A DNA stretch of 58,591 nt from Acrasis kona (taxonomy: Eukaryota; Heterolobosea; Eutetramitea; Acrasida; Acrasidae): assembly GCA_026419775.2 (NCBI GenBank), contig JAOPGA020000766.1, positions 1 through 58,591 on the forward strand. The letters run 5' to 3'. Both the position numbers and the translations under genes were made by a program. Positions 53,004 to 58,591 of the stretch are shown one piece after another. The notes beneath the pieces are model-generated. The model saw only the letters and a program-made list of their open reading frames with translations, was not told where the DNA came from and ran no database searches. Within the stretch, counting starts at the first letter, position 1. Each line of letters begins with the position of its first letter.

Positions 53004-53063
53004 CATACTCTACCTGCTTCAAGCCGATGATTGATTTTAATGTCTTGAAGTAGGTAGAGTATG
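53004..53063. repeat. Hairpin in transposon tail, right copy
   Basis: Counterpart of the hairpin at 1294-1353: arms start CATACTCTACC and end GGTAGAGTATG with a 20-base loop. Its preservation in both copies while flanks carry indels suggests it matters to the element. Confidence 0.65.
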
Positions 53064-53503
53064 TATTATACGTTGATTGTATCGTAGTTTGAGAATGGGT
53101 TGTATCACGTAGGTCAAGAATGCGGTTACTGCTCCGAATGATTGTCGGTTATGATATGTGTAACTTTCCATTGGTTTTGTTCGTTTTCGTCCTTGTCGGC
53201 GAGGAGGATTGATTGTTGTACTCTTGTGAAACCTAATTCGGATCTAAACCAGTTGCAGTTGGTTAGTGGAATTGTAAAACTATAAAAGAAAGAACGGTTA
53301 GGAGGAGAGGGTGATTGACAACAAGTGAAGCAAAGATGAGTTGTTAAAAAGATAAATGTAAAGTCGGGGCAACGACAACGAAAATGTCTCCTGTGATTTG
53401 AACATTGCGTGATGCGTAAGCGAAGTTGAAAGCACTTGCTCAGATACTGACTAAATTTGTTAAAAAAGGATACCAAAATGACATAGTTTTAAAGTTGGAG
53501 GGA

Positions 53504-54756
53504 TTACATGGTCATGTCATTGTTTGGTCCAATCCAAGGGATGGCAATCACTTCATTACCCGAATTCACTGCAATACACAACTTAATGATTGCATTATAT
53601 GAAATGTTTTCAAGCGTTTGTGGATCTTCTCTTTCTCTATTAATAAAAAAGCTGACCACTGCAGTGAGTTCTTTTGTAACAGTGTTGGTAAAGAACCGCT
53701 GAATCTCAACAAATTGTTTTCCTCTTGAAGTATTGGCAAGAATGGTGTGGCTATTGTATTTCTTCTTGAAATCGTGCACAGCAGTGGTGTAAAAAGTTCC
53801 TTTGATAAACGCTTTTTTGTATTCAATCTTTGTATCTGTGGCTGCTATTCTTCCAATTCTATATATCTGGTCTTTTATCTCCTCCATCTGAGTTCTCTTA
53901 TACCAACAAGGACCTTTCAACTTTCCAAGGAAGCGCTGTGTTTCTAGATCGGGTACTTGCTTTTGGATATGTGACATTACGGTAACGAGTTAGTACACAA
54001 GCCGTGCTTTGAAGTACCTGGTTTGTTCCTGTAATGCATTTTACAAGGGTACCATTAAAATCCTCCCAAGGAAAGCAAGAGGAANTCNAAATTGGTCCAA
54101 ACTTCTCTACACAATCGGCAAGGTGTTCTAATAAATGAATATTGTTGTTTTATCTTCGCTTCCTCTAGTTGTTGTGGGGTAATGAACTCTCCGATTAAAA
54201 TTTGTAAAGCTTCAACTAAACACTGAGCCATATTGCGTGCTCTTTTGGGAATTATTGGGAGTACAACAGAGGGAAAGAAATATACCATAAATATCCGTAG
54301 CTCAACAGCCTTGAAACTAGAAAAATGATCAAGGGACCTTGTGTACATATGAAAATGTAACGGTAGTTTGAGATTCTGCCATTTTCTATTGATTTCACCA
54401 AGCTATACTTTCTTCTTGATGTGGAAGCACTCAGACTTTAACTTTGGATTTCTAAAGAATGAATCAATGATCTGCCTTGTAACGCCTTCCCATAAATTAT
54501 GCATGGGGCCAACTGTTATTTTGTTAAAAGTTATCCAACCTGGAAACTCACATAATTTTGGAACATTTTGAATACCTTCATATGGTTTGTTATATGTAGA
54601 AATGTACCTGTACGCTAGTCTGTAGTGCTCCTCTGTTCTTAAAACACCGTCATTGTTTTCAGTGGGTGGGTAACAGACGCAGTTAATTAAATACATTCCC
54701 TTCTTCTTACAAAATGGGCAAACAAAATATCCTCCAGCGTTGATATGTCCAATCAT
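53504..54756 (-). pseudogene. TNP2-type transposase, broken
   Basis: Pieces in sequence order on the minus strand: VCPFCKKKGMYLINC (zinc-finger-like Cys pair) and GPMHNLWEGVTRQIIDSFF (54403-54756), then YTRSLDHFSSFKAVELRIFMVYF with LPIIPKRARNMAQCLVEAL (54055-54348), then the DUF4218 tail (53504-53977). TNP2/CACTA transposases show just this order, with HNxxxGVT in the catalytic region and RNFLLFY-like sequence before DUF4218. The left copy has a longer intact tail. Frames are interrupted in several places, so this copy should not make transposase. Confidence 0.7.
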
Positions 54757-55718
54757 TTTGTCAATGTAACCATGATCTTCGCAATAATAATGTCTTGCAA
54801 TTTTTGCTGCTCAGTAATTACAATCTCCTCTACATTTCTGTGTTTTGATGGTAAGTTTGTGTTAGGTGCTACATAATTAATCAAGTTCACGAGTTGTTTG
54901 AAACATTTGTNGTTGAGTTTGAACCTATTTACAAAACTTGTAATTGATGTTACAACACTGGCCAGGGGAATGTCAGGTGGTTTCCAGTTNCAGGGATAAA
55001 ATTTGTCCTTGAAATAGATTGGTTTGCCCTCAAAGCCAACAAATATTCTTTTGTTAACAGTTTCAATTTGATGTTCTTGTTTTATTTTATTTTATACATT
55101 TGGCCTTTCTAGGCTTTTTGAGTGGCCGGCCGCGCTTGAAGCGACTTAAGCCAGTGAATAACTACCTCATCATCGCATATTGCCCTATTTGGAACAAAAA
55201 CTGTTTGTAATAATGGGTGTTGTTCTTGTAATTGTTGAGGCTGATGTTGAATTTGTACATCTTGCGATAGGATGGGCCGGTCAATATTATAATCTATGAT
55301 TTCTTAACCTGATTGTGTGTTTGTATGGAGTGAAACAGACCCTTGTAGTGTTTGTACACATTCCTGGTTGGATACTAGATTCGCAACCCTCTTCACCATA
55401 GTCTGTAATGATGACGCTTTACCTCTTCTCTTTTTCATGTTTAGTTGAGTAGAGTTTGAACTGTTTTTCTTGTTATATTAAATCGAAAAAAGTAGGACTT
55501 TATATACATATTTACAGTTGACAACTAATAAAATAAAATGTCAACTGTCTATTTAGCTTTCAATACATTATATGAACAGTAGTAAATAGAATACAGTTTG
55601 TACTATTTCAGCCTTCCTTACAATTTGAAGGTTACTATTTGAACTTTCACCTTCTAATACAGAAAGTATAAAAGCTAGAAATAAAGAACTACAAACTATC
55701 CAATAAAACAATACATAA

Positions 55719-56072
55719 ATGAAGGCGGACATTGATCTAGACAANGGCACCCTAGAACATATCAAAGACGCTCTACTAGAAGGAAATCCCAAAAAAATGG
55801 TAGCCACCATACAAGTCATGAAGTCAATCCTAAAACATGCAAAAGCGACACAATGCCAAAATGTATCCAGCATCAAATTAACAGAGAACAAGGATGAACT
55901 GGCTCAGCATATTTTTGATCACAAAGATGCTGTTAAAATGGCGATTGAAAATCTACAAAGGAAGGTGTTTGAGAATTCAATCACATTTTCAAGCACCCTT
56001 ATGGATACAGGACCAGATGCAATGGATGCAGAAGCTAGTAAAATGATTTCCGCTCACTTATCCATGCACTAA
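55719..56072 (+). CDS. Unknown frame in mobile-element region (117 aa)
   Basis: A 117-residue ATG frame that is helical and acidic (LEHIKDALLEGNPKKMVATIQVMKS). An ambiguous base lies at 55745. No domain is recognised. It lies between the transposase remnant and the tyrosine recombinase, on the strand opposite to both. It is probably part of the mobile-element complex at the window's right end, but its family is unknown. Confidence 0.4.
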   Translation: MKADIDLDXGTLEHIKDALLEGNPKKMVATIQVMKSILKHAKATQCQNVSSIKLTENKDELAQHIFDHKDAVKMAIENLQRKVFENSITFSSTLMDTGPDAMDAEASKMISAHLSMH

Positions 56073-56318
56073 AGCAACATCCCCCCTCAAAACCCAAATC
56101 AAGAGTTTGAAGACCTTCTCAATCCCTCAGACTATTTTAGTCAGTCCATTTTGCAACCTACATCAGGAGTTCAAGGCTTTTCCTTTACAAAACAGCTTGG
56201 ATTTGATTATATTCAAAGTCAATTAGAAGAGGATACTTCTATTAACAGCCGGCCAATCTTGAATAAAATGAGTCTAGTTTTAGCCGCATAAACTACTCCT
56301 GCTCAAGCTGCACCAATT

Positions 56319-57002
56319 TTGAGTAAAATGCAAAGTCCACAACTACCTTCTACACCAGCAGTTGTCAATGATCCTCAAACAATTACCGCCCTTCAATTTA
56401 CAATCACACAACTTGCCCAAAACCTCAAGGTTATACAAATGGAACTGGCCCAATACAAAAAAGATAATAATGTTTTGATTAGTAAAGTTGAGTACAACAA
56501 CTTGAAAGCTACATTCACTGTACTTAAAAAGATACAAGACTTGACAAATACTACGTTCAAGACGATCTCAAGAACTTTTTCTGCTCAAGACGATATAAAC
56601 AAAATCATTGAATTGATAACATCTTCTGCAATTGATCCCAAAGTTAAAGTAACACACCGAGTCCCTAAAGGAACTCTTGACCAAATCTTAGCAAAGACTG
56701 CTCTAATTACTGTAGTGAAGTTACTTGTGAAAATTGTTGGACTTGATTGCAGCAAAGGATCTAGATCTGGAAAGAGCAATGGTGCTGTGTGGGATAAGAT
56801 CAAAGTTGAATCAGTCTTCTTGTTATCTGCAGCCATCGCAAAATATGCTGGAAAAAAAGGTACAAACACAACAATTCTGGATCAGTTGAATGATAATAAC
56901 TTTGCATTACTTATGAGCACCTTAGACTCTGTTGGGAATAATGTAAGAAACAAGGCAAATGAAGAAAGTAAAAGAAAGAGAAATTTACTGCTATTGTCCT
57001 AA
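56319..57002 (+). CDS. Unknown coiled-coil frame in mobile-element region (227 aa)
   Basis: A 227-residue ATG frame. An N-terminal Pro/Gln region leads to a predicted coiled coil (TALQFTITQLAQNLKVIQMELAQYKKDNN), then a helical domain with SGKSNGAVWDKIKVESVFLL and a basic tail (KANEESKRKRN). It is convergent with the tyrosine recombinase. The coiled coil plus basic tail would suit a nucleic-acid-associated or multimeric protein; that is inference. I recognise no family. A further open frame (57023-57250, DYVNIMNSNNIIGEGSV region) lies just downstream on the same strand. Confidence 0.45.
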   Translation: MSKMQSPQLPSTPAVVNDPQTITALQFTITQLAQNLKVIQMELAQYKKDNNVLISKVEYNNLKATFTVLKKIQDLTNTTFKTISRTFSAQDDINKIIELITSSAIDPKVKVTHRVPKGTLDQILAKTALITVVKLLVKIVGLDCSKGSRSGKSNGAVWDKIKVESVFLLSAAIAKYAGKKGTNTTILDQLNDNNFALLMSTLDSVGNNVRNKANEESKRKRNLLLLS

Positions 57003-57022
57003 CCATTAACGCTGATGATTAT

Positions 57023-57250
57023 GTGAACATAATGAACAGCAACAACATCATTGGAGAAGGCTCAGTGTGTAGTGCAAGGCAATGGCACAACAATCTAGTT
57101 CTAAAAGAATTTGTAGTTATAAGAATCAGTAAAATTTTAAAAACAGTGGACATCCCAATTCCTTTGAGTGAGCCTGGAGTAGAAAAAAGAACAAGTTGGA
57201 ATCAATTTTTAGTCAATGACATAATAGCATGGCGTCGGGATGGACTTTAA
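57023..57250 (+). other. Unknown open frame downstream of the coiled-coil frame
   Basis: A 75-codon frame without a clear ATG start, with protein-like composition (VVIRISKILKTVDIPIPLSEPG, TSWNQFLVNDIIAWRRDGL). It ends shortly before an AATAAA-like signal near 57258. It belongs to the same unknown mobile-element region. No function is assigned. Confidence 0.35.
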
Positions 57251-57406
57251 AAAATCCAAAAATAAATATTGTTTTTTTATTTGTGCGAAAATGTGGGCTG
57301 TGTGTTCAAGCTTAACGAACTTGCGGAGAAAGTAGATTTTCACAGCGGAATGCTATTTTTAAATGTCCGCTGAAGAAGAAAACACTTTCCACACCTGTGC
57401 AAAGAA

Positions 57407-58591
57407 TCATTGATTTATTGTTATGTTACAGTTATTGAATGTAAAATGATTTACACTTTGCTTCGGTTGGGTAATAGCAACAGTATTGACATCTTTCTGA
57501 ACAATGATATCCTCATCAGGAGACAAATCCAACAATTTGTTCTTTTCACAATTTGAAATGTTCTCTTCAGAGACATTATCATTCATTTCATTGGTGACGC
57601 TGGAGAAAAACTCATTGATTTTGTTGCTGGTATTCTGGCGCACTAATGTGTTATTGTCCTTATACCTCTCCATCGCCTGCACTGATGACCATCTGCCCAA
57701 TCTAGCAAGCTCAGTATCCGATAAAACATCGTAAGCAGATACAATAGTTGTTAACGATCTTCGCTCAGAGTGTCCACTATAACGATCCAGTCCAATTTTA
57801 GTACTACTATCAGCACGGTTTGCGCACTGTACACCAGTTCTAACCTCTTCTTGAACATCATCAGGAAGGATCTCAATGTAATTTTGGAGTAGATCGCGGA
57901 TGTTACTAGCAATCTTATTCTTCCCAACACGCTGCTCCTTATGAACATATCCACCTTGTGAGTTGTGGATAATCTTCCTCCAAAACGGGCCTCTTCGCTC
58001 AGACTCTGGTATGCAATCAACATATTCCATCAAGATTGTGTATGGACACAACCTTTTGTGCGACTTGTTGGCTGTTAATGTCTGGCTAGCATTTCCAGTC
58101 TTTGTGGTTGACAAAAACAATTCGATGACCTTGTTGGTGGAATCGAAGGTCATTTTGTCGAAGCTCCATTGGTATAAATCATCGCTGCGGTTGATCAACA
58201 TCAATTTCCCAACAAACATCGCGATTTGCTGTTTGTTGACCTTTGTGACACGTGGATGATTATAGATGATGTGCACAATCTGCTTCTCGGTTAAGACTGC
58301 GGCTTGTTGTGGTGGTGGTTGTTTCTTCTTCTCCTCTTTTAAATACTTCGCAATGATACCGTAGTTGGTGATGTTGCGTAGTTCCATTCCAAGTGTGTAC
58401 ATGTAGTAATAGGAGATGGCGGAGTGTTGTTGATAAAGATAGTCGGGCGTCTGCCCACTATCACATAGCGTCTTCAAATAATTGTACACAGTTTTAGCAT
58501 TGTGGACTGTGTGAGCACCACCCTTTTCAACAAACGAAACATAATTAGAAGCGTTCTTTTTGTACTTCTCAATTGTATTTGGTATTTATAC
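57407..58591 (-). CDS. Tyrosine recombinase (Crypton/YR-element type), partial at window edge
   Basis: The frame stays open to the window edge, so the start lies outside. The visible part has about 395 residues. A helical core-binding region (NYLKTLCDSGQTPDYLY and on) is followed by the catalytic domain with all expected residues: Arg in LINRSDDL, Lys in STTKTGN, HSERR (H-x-x-R), Trp in LGRWSSVQ and the nucleophile Tyr in AMERYKD. It resembles recombinases of eukaryotic YR elements such as Cryptons rather than phage integrases. It would cut and rejoin DNA through a 3'-phosphotyrosine. An Asn/acid-rich tail (NEMNDNVSEEN) ends the protein. Whether it belongs with the unknown frames on the opposite strand is unresolved. 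Confidence 0.8.

Larger units (their letters stand above)
52585..55439 (-). mobile_element. CACTA/TNP2-like DNA transposon, right copy (inverted)
   Basis: The same element as at the left edge, on the minus strand. Its terminus CCCGTG (52585-52590) faces the host genes. Inward order on the minus strand is a possible transposase N-terminus near 55439, a middle region with HNLWEGVTRQ-type sequence (54403-54756), the DUF4218 region (53504-54348), the non-coding tail with its hairpin and the terminus. The transposase is broken by several frame disruptions, plus a roughly 60 bp deletion relative to the left copy. Ambiguous bases occur at 54085, 54088, 54911 and 54990. The outer (5') boundary is not located; 55439 marks only the last transposase-like ATG. 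Confidence 0.7.

Noticed and set aside
1-58591. A CRISPR array or prokaryotic operon
   Set aside because: No regular repeat-spacer array; genes have introns, AATAAA signals and eukaryotic tRNA features.

Overview
This window is nuclear DNA of a unicellular eukaryote. It is AT-rich and gene-dense, with AATAAA-type signals after many genes. Introns are very small: almost every one I could place is 35-45 bp, GT-AG, with one GC-AG. Hybrid histidine kinases, a secreted NHL-repeat protein, an RCC1 protein, a TALE homeobox gene, a bestrophin, a Crinkler-type ATPase and several bacterial-looking genes suit a free-living amoeba (heterolobosean or amoebozoan). I cannot name the species from sequence alone.

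Layout. 1-1772 and 52585-about 55439 are two diverged copies of one CACTA/TNP2-like DNA transposon in opposite orientation, with their homologous termini facing inward. The left copy abuts a RING-finger gene that has lost its start. 55700-58591 holds unknown frames facing a tyrosine recombinase gene that runs off the window. Between the transposons lie about 25 host genes. 2-9 kb: two unknown genes, a membrane histidine kinase with an abnormal H-box, a PHOSPHO2-like phosphatase, a small ORF and a CYP7/CYP8-like P450. 9-15 kb: a tandem family of cysteine-rich secreted proteins (three intact, two decayed) and a tRNA-Ala. 15-28.8 kb: an ARMT1-like DUF89 protein, an unknown gene, a 1,949-residue Ser/Thr kinase-ATPase-GAF-histidine kinase-receiver protein, a two-TM protein, a bestrophin, a HUWE1-like fragment and a four-TM protein. 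29.5-33.1 kb: one 1,160-residue protein joining BRCT, Crinkler NTPase, nuclease-like and OTU regions. 33.8-44.3 kb: an O-methyltransferase, a secreted protein, a TMC-like membrane protein, a DUF3592 protein, the NHL protein, an aspartokinase-diaminopimelate decarboxylase fusion and the RCC1 protein. 44.3-51.3 kb: a decayed island with a second tRNA-Ala, a SAP-WGR-PARP-regulatory protein carrying an R-S-E type ADP-ribosyltransferase domain, a small secreted peptide, tRNA-His, a bacterial-type secreted propeller protein and the homeobox gene.

The genes do not form an operon-like unit. Themes are two-component signalling, secretion of cysteine-rich or glycosylated proteins, lysine synthesis, and nuclear ubiquitin/ADP-ribose/DNA-damage proteins with unusual domain mixtures. 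The best candidates for undescribed biology are the BRCT-NTPase-OTU fusion, the PARP-like scaffold with a swapped catalytic domain, the degenerate aspartokinase fused to an intact DAP decarboxylase, and tRNA-Ala genes with 9-10 extra bases in the D-loop. Gene models joined across introns are my own splice reading; exon sums are multiples of three in every joined model.
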